Source of the DNA: Niabella sp.
GTDB lineage: Bacteria; Bacteroidota; Bacteroidia; Chitinophagales; Chitinophagaceae
NCBI GenBank assembly: GCA_017744715.1
Contig: JAGIAT010000007.1
Span: 202,487-266,486, forward strand
DNA: 64,000 nt
Reading direction: 5' to 3'
How positions within the stretch are numbered: position 1 is the first letter of the stretch; the number at the start of each line of letters is the position of its first letter. The translations under genes and the position numbers were made by a program. The notes beneath the pieces were generated by a model. The model ran no database searches. It was not told the DNA's origin and worked only from the letters and a program-made list of their open reading frames with translations. This document shows positions 15,705 to 25,225 of the stretch, in pieces.

Positions 15705-17645
15705 ATGTACGCAATACATCGTCATTTACCATTGATAAAAAATACCCGCCAGCGGTTATGCATCCTTTGCTTATGCGGGCTACTGGCCGTACTGGCATCC
15801 TGCAAAAAGGGCTTCCTGGATCTTGTTCCGGATAATGTGCCTACACTGGATCACGCATTTTCCAATCGCCTGGAGGCTGAAAAATATTTATATACCTGTT
15901 ATGCGTATCTGCCGCAGGAAGGGCATCCGGATAAAAACCCGGCCTTCAGCGGCGGAGACGAAGCCTGGACCTACTGGCCCATGATCGAAGATTTTTTTTA
16001 CCGCGATCCCTATCAGATTGCCCGCGGCGAGCAACGGCAAACAGATCCTTATATGAACTACTGGGATGGCTATGACGGCAAGTCGCTCTGGCAGGGGATC
16101 CGTACCTGCAATATCTTTCTTGAAAACATTAACCGGGTAGCGGATCTGCAGCCCTATGAAAAAGAACGGTGGACTGCAGAGGCAAAATTCCTGAAGGCGT
16201 ATTTTCACTGGTACCTGTTCCGCATGTATGGCCCCATTCCGCTGATGGATAAAAACCTGCCCATCACCGCATCGCCCGCCGAAGTAAAAGTGTACCGGCA
16301 GCCGGTAGACTCCGTGGTGAATTATATTGCCGCACTGATCGATGATGCCGCTGCGGGGGATAACAATACCGGTCTTCCGTTAACGATTACCAGTGCGGCA
16401 ACCGAACTGGGGCGCGTTACCAAGGTAGCGGCACTGGCTATAAAGGCCCGGTTGCTGGTAACGGCAGCAAGTCCGCTGTTTAACGGCAACAATGATTTTA
16501 CCGGCTTTAAAAATAACAACGGCCAGGTACTGTTTAACCCGCAATATGATGCGGGTAAGTGGACGCGCGCCCGGGAAGCCTGCAAGGCGGCGATTGACGC
16601 GGCACAGGCCGCCGGTTTAAAACTATACTACTTTAATCCCGCTGTAATTACCGTAACGAATGCCACCCGTATTGAGATGAATATCCGCAATGCCGTTTGT
16701 GAAAAATGGAACAGCGAGCTGATCTGGGGACTGACCACGGGCGGTGATCCTACCTTTTGGCTGCAAACCTATGCCTGTCCTCAGCTGGATCCCAATCAAT
16801 TCAACATAAACCTGAAAGGAAAGCTGGCGCCTCCCATGAAAATGGCGGAGCTGTTTTATACCAAGAACGGTGTACCGATAGAGGAGGACAAAACCTGGGA
16901 CTATGCCAACCGGTTTCATTTGCGTACGGCCACCGGTAAGGATACCGGTATCCAGGAAGGTTATAAAACCGTTGGACTGCATTTTGAGCGCGAGCCCCGG
17001 TTTTATGCGGATATGGGCTTTGATGGTTCAAAATGGTTTATGCGGAACGGCAACTACAATATACAAAGTAAACTGGGCGAGTACTCCGGTAAAAAACAAA
17101 GCCGCATCTATTCGGTAACCGGGTATTATACAAAGAAGATCGTAAACTGGAACCTGGTATACAACAACACTTCCTTACAGGTAGAATCCTATCCCTGGCC
17201 GGTTATGCGCCTGAGCGATCTGTACCTGCTGTATGCAGAGGCATTGAATGAATCGGGAAGTTCAGCAGCAGCCTTAAGCTACCTCAACCAGATCCGCGCA
17301 AGAGCCGGGCTGCAGTCGGTAGAGCAATCCTGGTCCATGTACTCCAACCGGGCATCCAAATACCAGTCGGTAGAAGGCCTGCGGGACATCATCCGGCAGG
17401 AGCGGGGTATAGAGATGGCATTTGAGGGTAGCCGCTTCTGGGACCTGCGCCGCTGGAAAACCGCTCCGCAAACCTTAAGCAGCGCCATCTATGGGTGGGA
17501 CATCCTGCAAACAACGTACGAAGACTACAATCGCCGGGTGCTGCTGTACAGTCCGCAGTTTATTGCGCCGCGCGACTATTTCTGGCCGGTACGGGAATAC
17601 AACCTGCAGATCAATCCCAACCTGGTGCAAAACCCCGGCTGGTAA
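15705..17645 (+). CDS. SusD/RagB-family surface glycan-binding lipoprotein
   Basis: A 646-residue lipoprotein that caps the SusC barrel and binds the target glycan at the cell surface. The signal peptide ends in a lipobox, LLAVLASC, with Cys33 as the lipidated residue; KKGFLDLVPD follows, typical of SusD. The tetratricopeptide-like helical core is seen in WTAEAKFLKAYFHWYLFRMYG and again near the C-terminus in YLLYAEALNESG and FEGSRFWDLRRWKT, a hallmark SusD motif. The length, somewhat above the usual ~550, may reflect longer ligand-binding loops. It directly follows susC and precedes two discoidin-like lipoproteins that probably help bind the same ligand. Confidence 0.95.
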   Translation: MYAIHRHLPLIKNTRQRLCILCLCGLLAVLASCKKGFLDLVPDNVPTLDHAFSNRLEAEKYLYTCYAYLPQEGHPDKNPAFSGGDEAWTYWPMIEDFFYRDPYQIARGEQRQTDPYMNYWDGYDGKSLWQGIRTCNIFLENINRVADLQPYEKERWTAEAKFLKAYFHWYLFRMYGPIPLMDKNLPITASPAEVKVYRQPVDSVVNYIAALIDDAAAGDNNTGLPLTITSAATELGRVTKVAALAIKARLLVTAASPLFNGNNDFTGFKNNNGQVLFNPQYDAGKWTRAREACKAAIDAAQAAGLKLYYFNPAVITVTNATRIEMNIRNAVCEKWNSELIWGLTTGGDPTFWLQTYACPQLDPNQFNINLKGKLAPPMKMAELFYTKNGVPIEEDKTWDYANRFHLRTATGKDTGIQEGYKTVGLHFEREPRFYADMGFDGSKWFMRNGNYNIQSKLGEYSGKKQSRIYSVTGYYTKKIVNWNLVYNNTSLQVESYPWPVMRLSDLYLLYAEALNESGSSAAALSYLNQIRARAGLQSVEQSWSMYSNRASKYQSVEGLRDIIRQERGIEMAFEGSRFWDLRRWKTAPQTLSSAIYGWDILQTTYEDYNRRVLLYSPQFIAPRDYFWPVREYNLQINPNLVQNPGW

Positions 17646-17682
17646 GAGTATTTAATTGCCAACTATGCTTAAATGTATTGAA

Positions 17683-18852
17683 ATGAAAAAATGTATTTGT
17701 TATTATAGTCTTGTTTGCTGTTTGCTGGTAACGGTGGCCTGCAAACGGGAGGTGGCTGGTCCGGCGGTAAAGGATGATCGTATACCGGAGCCCGTGCGTG
17801 ATGTAACCATCGAGAACCTGAACGGTGCCGCCCGCATCAGTTATGAGCTGCCGGAAGATGCGGATCTGTTGTATGTAAAGGCGCGGTACACCACCCGGCA
17901 GGGAACGGTGCGGGAAACAAAGGTGAGCCGTTATAACCGCAGTATCCTGGTAGACGGGTTTGGAGATACCAGTGCCTACCAGGTATCGCTCTATGCCGTA
18001 GATAAAAGTGAGAACAGCTCCCCGGCGGTTGATGTAACCGTACGCCCGCTGGAACCGCCGATCTGGATCGTGCGCCGGCAGCTGAAGCTGGTGCCTGATT
18101 TCGGGGGTATTAACGTAAAGTATACCAATCCCGGGGAACAGGACCTGGCCATTGTAGTACTGGCCAATGATTCGCTGGGCAGGTTTGCGCCGCAGGCCAC
18201 GAAATATACCAATCTGAAAACCGGCGATTTCTCTACCCGCAACATGCCCGATGTGCCTACGAAGTTTGGAGTATATGTACGGGACCGCTGGGGCAATATT
18301 TCCGATACCCTGATCACACAGCTGACGCCGTTGTTTGAAGCATTGCTGGATCGTACAAAGATGAAAGGGCTGGTATTGCCCTCCGATGCGCCGCTGGGCT
18401 ATGGCGGCAGTATTGCCGGGCTTTTCGACGGAAACACCACGAGTGGATTTTATCATTCCGGTGATGCTGCAAGAATGCCGCAATGGTTTACCTATGATAT
18501 GGGGGTTACCGCAAAGCTAAGCCGTCTTGCATGGTTTATGCGGCCCGGTTTTTATTATACACTGCATAACCCGCGCGAGGTGGAGATCTGGGGATCGAAC
18601 AATCCCAATCCGGACGGAAGTTTTGATGATAGCTGGACCCTGCTGGCCACCGCCACGCAAACAAAGCCCTCCGGGCTTCCGGAAGGACAGCTTTCGCAGG
18701 CAGATATTGATGCGGCCCTGGCCGGGTATACCGTAGTGTTTCCGCTGAATACGCCCAAGGTGCGGTACATCCGTTTTAAAACCCTCAAGAACTGGTCAAA
18801 CGGAACCTATGTAAATTTTTACGAGATCATGATGTGGGGCGATACCAAATAA
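17683..18852 (+). CDS. Surface lipoprotein with DUF4959/DUF5000/DUF5126-type domains
   Basis: A 389-residue lipoprotein from the ATG at 17683; the TTG at 17656 would put extra residues before the signal peptide. Lipobox LLVTVAC. The N-terminal ~110 residues (IPEPVRDVTIENLNGAARI) fit the fibronectin-like DUF4959. A second beta domain follows (LEPPIWIVRRQLKLVPDFGG). The C-terminal ~150 residues resemble an F5/8 (discoidin) jelly roll: LFDGNTTSGFYHSG, FTYDMGVTAKLSRLAWF, EVEIWGSNNPNPDGSF. Such proteins sit next to SusD in many loci and are thought to bind glycan at the surface. It is co-directional with susD (37 bp) and the next lipoprotein (28 bp). The ligand is unknown. Confidence 0.85.
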   Translation: MKKCICYYSLVCCLLVTVACKREVAGPAVKDDRIPEPVRDVTIENLNGAARISYELPEDADLLYVKARYTTRQGTVRETKVSRYNRSILVDGFGDTSAYQVSLYAVDKSENSSPAVDVTVRPLEPPIWIVRRQLKLVPDFGGINVKYTNPGEQDLAIVVLANDSLGRFAPQATKYTNLKTGDFSTRNMPDVPTKFGVYVRDRWGNISDTLITQLTPLFEALLDRTKMKGLVLPSDAPLGYGGSIAGLFDGNTTSGFYHSGDAARMPQWFTYDMGVTAKLSRLAWFMRPGFYYTLHNPREVEIWGSNNPNPDGSFDDSWTLLATATQTKPSGLPEGQLSQADIDAALAGYTVVFPLNTPKVRYIRFKTLKNWSNGTYVNFYEIMMWGDTK

Positions 18853-18880
18853 TTCATCTGTTAACAAGAAATACGAATAC

Positions 18881-20086
18881 ATGAAACTGATCAATAGCGT
18901 AATAGTTTTAGGAATGCTGCTGGTGGCCGGTATGCAGTCCTGCACCAAAACCAGCGGCGATGCCTACCGCAGGTACCTGGAAAGCGGAGAGATCACCTAC
19001 CCGGGACGGCTGGATACGGTGATGGTACGGCCCGGGCATAACCGCATACAGCTTGTTGCCGTGCTGGGCAATGATCCGCTGGTAACCCGGTTGAGCATCC
19101 ATTGGAATAACGGCCGCGATTCGATGGAGGTTCCCGTAAAACGTACAAAGGGAAGAGACACCCTTAACATTTTGGTGCCCGACCTGCGGGAAGGGAACTA
19201 TAATTTTACCCTTTATACCTATGACAAGGAAAATCATCAATCGGTAGTGGTCAATGCCTTTGGTGTGGCCTATGGTCAGAATTATACGGGGTCACTGGTA
19301 AACCGTACCCTGAGATCCGTGGAGCAATCGGAAGACGGAAACAACCTGGTGTTGAACTGGGGTGAACCGGCCGGCGGCGAACTGGGCGTGGATGTGGATT
19401 ATACCGGGGCAAACGGAAGCGCCCAAAAGCTCACCGTACCGCCAACGGAAACGCGTACGGTGCTGGCAGACTACCAGGGTGGATCAGTACTCAGCTACCG
19501 GTCTAAATACAAACCGGATTCCACTGCGTTTGAATTCTTTTATCCCGAGGCCTCCACCGTTACGCTGCCGGCATTTGAGCGCCGGTTGCCCAAGTCGGGC
19601 TTTAAAGTGCTGGAACTGCCAACGGATGTAAAAGATGGCGGGTACGGCTGGCTGTTGCCCTACTTATGGGATGAAAAATATGATCCGCCAGGCTTTGCCA
19701 CGCAATCCATCATACCCTGTTGGTTTACGATCGATTGCGGAGCCGCGGCAGCGCTCAGTCGCTTTAAAGTGTGGCAGGCCAACGACCGCTTATACCAGCT
19801 GGAAAGCGTAAAAACATTCGAATTGTATGGAAGCAATAACCCGGCAGTGGATGGCAGCTGGGCCAGCTGGACGAAGATCGGCGCTTACCAGTCTGTAAAA
19901 CCCTCCGGGCTTCCGGTTGGTACAAATACGCAGGAAGATATCGACTATGCAAAGGCCGGTGAGGAATTTGCGGTACCCGATGGCACGGCAAAGTACCGGT
20001 ACTACCGGCTTAAATTACTGTCGAACTGGGGCGGCAGCCATTTTATGACCCTGGAAGAAATAACTTTTTATACGCATGACCGTTAA
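18881..20086 (+). CDS. Surface lipoprotein with DUF4998-like and discoidin-like domains
   Basis: A 401-residue lipoprotein; signal peptide with lipobox VAGMQSC. The N-terminal ~200 residues match the DUF4998 layout (YLESGEITYPGRLDTVMVRPG, then RLSIHWNNGRDS). The C-terminal half is an F5/8-type jelly roll (CWFTIDCGAAAALSRFKVW, FELYGSNNPAVDGSWASW, KYRYYRLKLLSNW). The last domain resembles the C-terminus of its upstream neighbour, including the shared phrase KPSGLP, so the two probably derive from one ancestor and bind related ligands. It belongs to the susC-susD operon. Its role is inferred as surface glycan capture; no enzyme motif is seen. Confidence 0.85.
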   Translation: MKLINSVIVLGMLLVAGMQSCTKTSGDAYRRYLESGEITYPGRLDTVMVRPGHNRIQLVAVLGNDPLVTRLSIHWNNGRDSMEVPVKRTKGRDTLNILVPDLREGNYNFTLYTYDKENHQSVVVNAFGVAYGQNYTGSLVNRTLRSVEQSEDGNNLVLNWGEPAGGELGVDVDYTGANGSAQKLTVPPTETRTVLADYQGGSVLSYRSKYKPDSTAFEFFYPEASTVTLPAFERRLPKSGFKVLELPTDVKDGGYGWLLPYLWDEKYDPPGFATQSIIPCWFTIDCGAAAALSRFKVWQANDRLYQLESVKTFELYGSNNPAVDGSWASWTKIGAYQSVKPSGLPVGTNTQEDIDYAKAGEEFAVPDGTAKYRYYRLKLLSNWGGSHFMTLEEITFYTHDR

Positions 20087-20293
20087 TTGTTTTTCCCGCA
20101 GATTTACGCAGATCTTTTCCCGCAGATCTACGCCGATTTTTTACGCTGATTTTCGCAGAAGGTCAATCAGCGAGAATCAGCGGTGTATTCAATCTGCGCC
20201 GATCAGCGGGAAAGCAATCAGCGGTGTATCGGATCTGCGCCAATCCGCGGGAAAACCTCGTGCTCCAAAGAATACTTCAATCTTAAATAAAAA
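20087..20293. repeat. Dispersed repeat CGCAGATTTACGCAGAT-type
   Basis: This 207 bp gap is packed with variants of CGCAGATCTACG and AATCAGCGGGAAA in both orientations. A related fragment lies at ~12085-12130. No gene is seen. It interrupts the otherwise tight PUL operon, so a new promoter or processing site may lie here. Confidence 0.5.
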
Positions 20294-21004
20294 ATGCAAT
20301 TGAAATTTTATAAGAAAACCCCGTTACTCCTGCTGCCTGTTTTGCTTTGTATGGGATTCCGCAGCAACCATATAAGCCGGGAAACAGGTGCAAATCCGCT
20401 GGCCGATACCATCCGGCAAAAGGGCATTACATTGATTGTCGAGGACCGGTCGGAAGGTATGGACAACCTGCAGAAGCAGGCACTCATTCACACTTTTTTT
20501 ACAAACTATTCCCGGTTCATAAAAACCTTTAACTCAAAAGCCACCCGTACCATCCTTTTTAAAATAGACTCCGGTTATACAGGCGTTGCCTATGCCGATG
20601 CAAAACTGGGGATGGTATGCTACGGTGCGGATTATATGAAAAAACATCCGAAGGATGTGGATGTGGTTACACACGAGGTAATGCACATCATACAAAATTA
20701 TCCGTCCGGTCCGGGATGGGTTACCGAAGGTATTGCAGACTATGTACGGCATGTATATGGGGTAAACAATGCGGCTACAGGCTGGGCCCTGCGCAGTCCG
20801 CGGCCGGGCGAATCGTATACGAACGGTTATGGCACCGCCGCAAGGCTTTTTGCCTGGATAGAGCTGCGGGTAAAGAAAGGGATCGTTAAAAAACTGGATG
20901 CTGCCATGCGTTCCGGAACCTATACCAATGATTTCTGGGTAAAAGAAACCGGTAAAGACATCGACCTGTTGTGGAAAGATTATATCAATAAGCCGGAACT
21001 TTAG
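20294..21004 (+). CDS. BSP-family (basic secretory protein) zinc peptidase
   Basis: A 236-residue secreted protein. The signal peptide is LLLLPVLLCMGFRS. The core matches the plant/bacterial basic secretory protein family of zincins: a HEVMH motif at residues 127-131 (His127, Glu128, His131) in THEVMHIIQNYPSG, then PGWVTEGIADYVRHVYG, the usual downstream metal-ligand and specificity region. The C-terminus contains GYGTAARLFAWIE and FWVKETGKDIDLLW, also typical. In the PUL it probably cleaves peptide next to glycosylation sites, which suggests a glycoprotein rather than a pure polysaccharide as target. It lies between the lipoproteins and GH92. Confidence 0.88.
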   Translation: MQLKFYKKTPLLLLPVLLCMGFRSNHISRETGANPLADTIRQKGITLIVEDRSEGMDNLQKQALIHTFFTNYSRFIKTFNSKATRTILFKIDSGYTGVAYADAKLGMVCYGADYMKKHPKDVDVVTHEVMHIIQNYPSGPGWVTEGIADYVRHVYGVNNAATGWALRSPRPGESYTNGYGTAARLFAWIELRVKKGIVKKLDAAMRSGTYTNDFWVKETGKDIDLLWKDYINKPEL

Positions 21005-21086
21005 CATGCAAAGCGTGCAGGACAATAAAAATACTTTTATGGTACAAACAGCCACCGGACCGGCTTTTAGGAAACGAAACGGAATC

Positions 21087-23372
21087 ATGAAGGAAATGAA
21101 AGCGCATATAAAGCTCTTCTGTATCTGTTGCATGGTCTTATTTATAAGCCAGGTAGCGGGGGCGCAGCAGCAACCCATCGACTATGTGGATCCGTTGATC
21201 GGAACCTCCAATTCCCGGTGGATGTTGTTTCCCGGTGCCACCATGCCCAACGGGATGGTAAAGCTGAGCCCGGACAATCAGCGCAACGTGTGGCAGGGCG
21301 GGTATGAATACAGTATCGGAAGCATTCATGGTTTTAGTCATATACATGGATGGACCATGACCGGGTTGCTTACCATGCCCACCAACGGCGATCTGGCCCT
21401 GACACCCGGGCTTCCGGATGATCCCTTCAAAGGCGCCGGCGCCGGCTACCATTCGCGGTTTCGGCATGAGGATGAAAAAGCCAGTCCGGGGTATTATGCC
21501 GTATACCTGATGGATTCCCGTATAAAAGCGGAGCTCACGGCCACGGAGCGTACCGGCGTGCAGCGGTATTCGTTTCCTGCAGACCCGTCTAACCGGGTAA
21601 TGATCCAGCTGAACCTGCCGTCGGAATATGGGATGGAGTTGAAGGATGCCGTCATTACGCGGGTCAGTAACCAGGAAGTGGAGGGCTTTGCGCATACGGT
21701 TACTGCCGGGTTTAATGACTACCACCTGTATTTTGTCATGCAGTTCAGTAAACCCTTTGAGGCCTTTCACGGATTTACAGGACAGGGCACAACAGATGGT
21801 GATACGGCACGGCTGAAGGATGGCATCGGCGCTTATGTAAGTTTTCCGATGACCACGCCGCAGCAGGTGATCGTTCGCACCGGTATCTCCTTTGTATCGG
21901 CTTCGCAGGCAAGGCTGAATTTACAGACGGAGTTAAAAGATTTCGGGTGGGATTTTGATGCGGTGGTGGCGCACAGTCGTAAAACCTGGAGCGCATTGCT
22001 GAATACCATTTCCGTGAGCGGCGGATCGGAAGAAAATAAAAGAAAATTCTATACCAACCTGTACCGTTGCTTTACGGCCAAAATGATCATGAGCGATGTA
22101 AACGGTAAATACCGGGATGCCTGTGAAAAGGAGCAGCAGCTGCCTGCAGGAAGAAACGTAATGATTGGCGGAGATGCCTACTGGAACAGTTTCTGGAACC
22201 TGAACCTGTTGTGGACCCTGGCTACACCGGAGCTGGTGGAACAACTGGTAGCTACACAGCTGGAGCTCTTTGAAAAGACGGGCTGGCTGTCGAAAGGGCC
22301 CGCCGGCATCGAATACTCCGGCATCATGGAAGGATCGCACCAGATGGCGTTAATGGCCAGTGCTTACCGGAAGGGTATTGTAAAGAAAGATGCGGAAACA
22401 GCGTATGCGGCGATGAAGAAGCATGTAACGGTGGAGCCGCAGCCGCTTTGCGGGGGAAGCCCGGGCAATCCGCAGATAAGCGTGTATGCGGAAAAGGGCT
22501 TTGTACCTGTTGAAAAAGGCGTTACTTCCAAAACTCTGGATTATGCATATGACGACTGGTGCGTGGCGCAGATGGCCCGCCTGCTGAATAAAAAGGAAGA
22601 CTACCGTTTTTTTCTGAAGCGGTCTGCCAGCTGGAAAAATGTATTTGATACCACCATTGGATATGTGGTGCCGCGGAAGGCAGACGGTGCCTTTATTGAT
22701 GGCTTCGACCGGTTCTCGGTCAACCATTTTATTGAGGGCAACGCCTGGCAGTATTCCTTTTATGTGCCGCATGATGTGGAAGGGCTGGTGCGCCTGATGA
22801 AGCCGGAACGTTTTTTGAGCCGATTGAAAGAGGGATTTGAAAAGTCGGAGTTTCACCGGTTTGCGGCACATGCCCTGGACCGCACCATGGGACAATCGGC
22901 CGAATATTATATTAACCACGGCAATGAAGTGAATATGCAGGCGGCTTATCTTTTCAACTATGCCGGCCGGCCGGATCTTACTCAATACTATACCCGGAAG
23001 ATCCTTGATACCTTTTATGATGCTTCGCCCTATGTAGGCTGGAACGGAGATGAGGATGAAGGACAGATGGGGGCCTGGTTTGTGATCAGTGCGTTGGGTT
23101 TGTTTGAAATGAATGGGGGCACCGCTGAAGACCAGCGGGTAGATATCACGAGTCCCCTGTTCAGTGAAGCACGCATCCGCCTGAACAATGCCTACTATAA
23201 AGGAAAAGAATTTGTGATCCGGGCACATGATCATACACCGGGGAATATTTATATCCGGTCTATGAAATTAAATGGCAAAACACTGAAAGAACCCTACATT
23301 CGTTTTAATGATATCGTAAACGGGGGCTTGCTGGAACTGTATATGACGGCCACGCCACCCAAACAGCCATAA
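21087..23372 (+). CDS. GH92 family exo-alpha-mannosidase
   Basis: A 761-residue secreted enzyme from the ATG at 21087, chosen because it puts the signal peptide (LFCICCMVLFISQVAGA) at the front. GH92 enzymes are calcium-dependent, inverting exo-alpha-mannosidases. Family motifs in order: YVDPLIGTSNSRWMLFPG, MVKLSPDNQ, GFSHIHGWTMTG, HFIEGNAWQYSF with the likely acid Glu550, and NGDEDEGQMGAWFV with Asp655/Asp657, the expected base region. The usual GNEPSHH loop reads GNEVNMQ here, so the mannose-binding site is altered and linkage preference may differ. It is probably periplasmic and acts on oligosaccharides brought in by SusCD. A second GH92 lies 1.9 kb downstream. Confidence 0.93.
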   Translation: MKEMKAHIKLFCICCMVLFISQVAGAQQQPIDYVDPLIGTSNSRWMLFPGATMPNGMVKLSPDNQRNVWQGGYEYSIGSIHGFSHIHGWTMTGLLTMPTNGDLALTPGLPDDPFKGAGAGYHSRFRHEDEKASPGYYAVYLMDSRIKAELTATERTGVQRYSFPADPSNRVMIQLNLPSEYGMELKDAVITRVSNQEVEGFAHTVTAGFNDYHLYFVMQFSKPFEAFHGFTGQGTTDGDTARLKDGIGAYVSFPMTTPQQVIVRTGISFVSASQARLNLQTELKDFGWDFDAVVAHSRKTWSALLNTISVSGGSEENKRKFYTNLYRCFTAKMIMSDVNGKYRDACEKEQQLPAGRNVMIGGDAYWNSFWNLNLLWTLATPELVEQLVATQLELFEKTGWLSKGPAGIEYSGIMEGSHQMALMASAYRKGIVKKDAETAYAAMKKHVTVEPQPLCGGSPGNPQISVYAEKGFVPVEKGVTSKTLDYAYDDWCVAQMARLLNKKEDYRFFLKRSASWKNVFDTTIGYVVPRKADGAFIDGFDRFSVNHFIEGNAWQYSFYVPHDVEGLVRLMKPERFLSRLKEGFEKSEFHRFAAHALDRTMGQSAEYYINHGNEVNMQAAYLFNYAGRPDLTQYYTRKILDTFYDASPYVGWNGDEDEGQMGAWFVISALGLFEMNGGTAEDQRVDITSPLFSEARIRLNNAYYKGKEFVIRAHDHTPGNIYIRSMKLNGKTLKEPYIRFNDIVNGGLLELYMTATPPKQP

Positions 23373-23412
23373 ACTTATATTAAAGATTTAAACAGAAGAA
23401 TAAATAACATTT

Positions 23413-24750
23413 ATGAAGCGACTATTTTTATTGAACCTTGTTTTTTTACTGGCCGGGGCGCAGGCGCAAACCGGAAAACTGAGCCTGTCGTCCTATGCAG
23501 GCCGGGTAGCTGCGGGTGGCATCAGCAAAAAAGAGCTGGCCGCACAGATCCTAGCCGATGAGCGGCTGGATACCGTACGGGCCCGTGCCTTGCGCATCTT
23601 AACCGGCTTTAATGCCGGCACCGGTTACGGAGAGATCTGGATCCGCGATTTTAATACCTTTATTAAAGGTTCGCTGAAGGCAAGAGATCAAAAGGATGTA
23701 AAGGATGCGTTGTTGTTGTTCTTTAAGATCCAGGGTGCGGATGGTAATATTCCTGATGGGGCCATCAATAAAAAGCAGGCGAATATCGGTTATAAGTACA
23801 GCTACTCCAACCTGGCGCCGGACTGGGCCGCGCATAAGAACACCGTGGAAACCGACCAGGAATCTTCACTGGTGCAGGCGGTAAAAAAATACATCGACGT
23901 AACCGGCGATAAAAGTATTTTACAGGAAACGATCGGCGGGCAAACGGTATTGCAGCGGCTGGAAGCGGCATTGAATTATGTAATGACCGATCGCTGGTCG
24001 AAGGAATACGGATTGGTAAAAGGTGCCACGACCATCGACTGGGGTGATGTACAACCCGAAAAGGGCTGGGGTGTAGCCTTAAATGAAAAAACAAAATGGG
24101 CCATTGATATTTATGACAATGCTATGTTTGTAATGGCCCTTAATGATTTTATCGGGATGACGCCGGAATCCGGAGCCCTGCATAAAAAATGGCAGACTAC
24201 AGCCAATACCATTAAAAAGAATATCCGTAAACATCTTTGGGATGCGGGTAGCGCTAAATACATTCCCCATATTTATTTAAACGGAAGCCCGTTCTCAAAG
24301 AATTTTGATGAGCGCAGCATCCTGTATACCGGCGGTACCACCTGTGCCATCCTGGCCGGCATGCATAGCGGCAAGGAGATCAGAAAGATCAACGACCAGT
24401 TTTTGCAGGCGGCAGAGAAAGAAAAATTTGCCACCATCGGTATGACGGTTTACCCGCCGTACCCGGTGGAAGAATTTCCCAATATGGCGGCCTACCATTA
24501 TCAGAATGCCGGCGACTGGACCTGGTTTGGCGGAAGGATGATCCATGCCCTGGCGGTTAACGGGATGGCACAGGAAGCATACGCGGAAATGAGTCCGATG
24601 ATCGACCGGGTATTGAAGAATAAAGGTTTTTACGAATGGTACGATGTGCGCAATGGTAAGGCCTCCGGGTCGGGCGATTTCAGGGGTGAAGCAGGTGTGC
24701 TGTATGACGCGATTGAACTGTTGAGAGACTGGGCGAGGGGAGTGAAGTAG
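23413..24750 (+). CDS. Secreted (alpha/alpha)6-barrel glycosidase, family unassigned
   Basis: A 445-residue protein with signal peptide FLLNLVFLLAGAQAQ. Helical repeats and motifs such as GYGEIWIRDFNTFIKGSL, TVETDQESSLVQAVKKYI, KGATTIDWGDVQPEKGW and AYHYQNAGDWTWFGGRMI point to a six-hairpin glycosidase of the debranching/GH63/GH125-like superfold. The IWIRD phrase recalls GH125 RDS motifs, but other GH125 marks are absent. Asp/Glu in IRDF, DWGD and the late FRGEAG are candidate catalytic residues. Its place between two GH92 genes suggests it removes a residue that blocks mannosidase action. The family should be read as open. Confidence 0.65.
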   Translation: MKRLFLLNLVFLLAGAQAQTGKLSLSSYAGRVAAGGISKKELAAQILADERLDTVRARALRILTGFNAGTGYGEIWIRDFNTFIKGSLKARDQKDVKDALLLFFKIQGADGNIPDGAINKKQANIGYKYSYSNLAPDWAAHKNTVETDQESSLVQAVKKYIDVTGDKSILQETIGGQTVLQRLEAALNYVMTDRWSKEYGLVKGATTIDWGDVQPEKGWGVALNEKTKWAIDIYDNAMFVMALNDFIGMTPESGALHKKWQTTANTIKKNIRKHLWDAGSAKYIPHIYLNGSPFSKNFDERSILYTGGTTCAILAGMHSGKEIRKINDQFLQAAEKEKFATIGMTVYPPYPVEEFPNMAAYHYQNAGDWTWFGGRMIHALAVNGMAQEAYAEMSPMIDRVLKNKGFYEWYDVRNGKASGSGDFRGEAGVLYDAIELLRDWARGVK

Positions 24751-25225
24751 GGGATAGGTGATAGTGAAAAGCTAATAGTTAATAGTGAGAAGTGAATGGG
24801 AAATGGGCATTGATGAGGCAAAGTTGTAATGACCGCTATCCTTGCGTGGCCCTTGCGCGCGTTGCGGTTTGAATTTAACCGCGATGACGCAAAGCATCCG
24901 CGAAGATCGCAATGAAATTCGTGATGACAGCTATCCTTGCGCACCTTGCGTGGCCCTCGCGCCCGTTGCGGTTTGATTTGAACCGCGAAGGTCGCAAAGC
25001 ATCCGCGAAGGGCGCAATGAAATTCGTGATGGCAGCTATTCTTGCGCGCCTTGCGTAGCCCTTGCTTCTTGCGGTTTGATTTTAACCGCGATGGACGCAA
25101 AGGATCCGCGAAGATTGCAACGAAGGTCGCTATGGTAGTTGTCCTTGCGCACCTTGCGGTTAAAATCAAATAATAGCACAAAAGAAGGGAAACAACGAAT
25201 ACGTAGTTTAAATATTCATGATCAT
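24751..25225. repeat. Tandem ~100 bp repeat between PUL glycosidase genes
   Basis: Units starting near 24837, 24932, 25037 and a partial at 25138 share TATCCTTGCGCACCTTGCG, then GCGGTTTGA, AACCGCGA and CGCAAAGCATCCGCGAAG in order; spacing is 95-105 bp. The start of each unit (CTTGCGGTT type) is partly complementary to its middle (AACCGCGAAG), so each can fold. No coding sequence is credible before the ATG at 25226. Confidence 0.7.

Noticed and set aside
23413..24750. GH125 exo-alpha-1,6-mannosidase
   Set aside because: IWIRD is similar to a GH125 motif, but the other family motifs I know are absent, so only the fold is claimed.
24837..25160. CRISPR array or coding repeat
   Set aside because: Units are ~100 bp, diverged and without separate spacers; stops occur in the frames.
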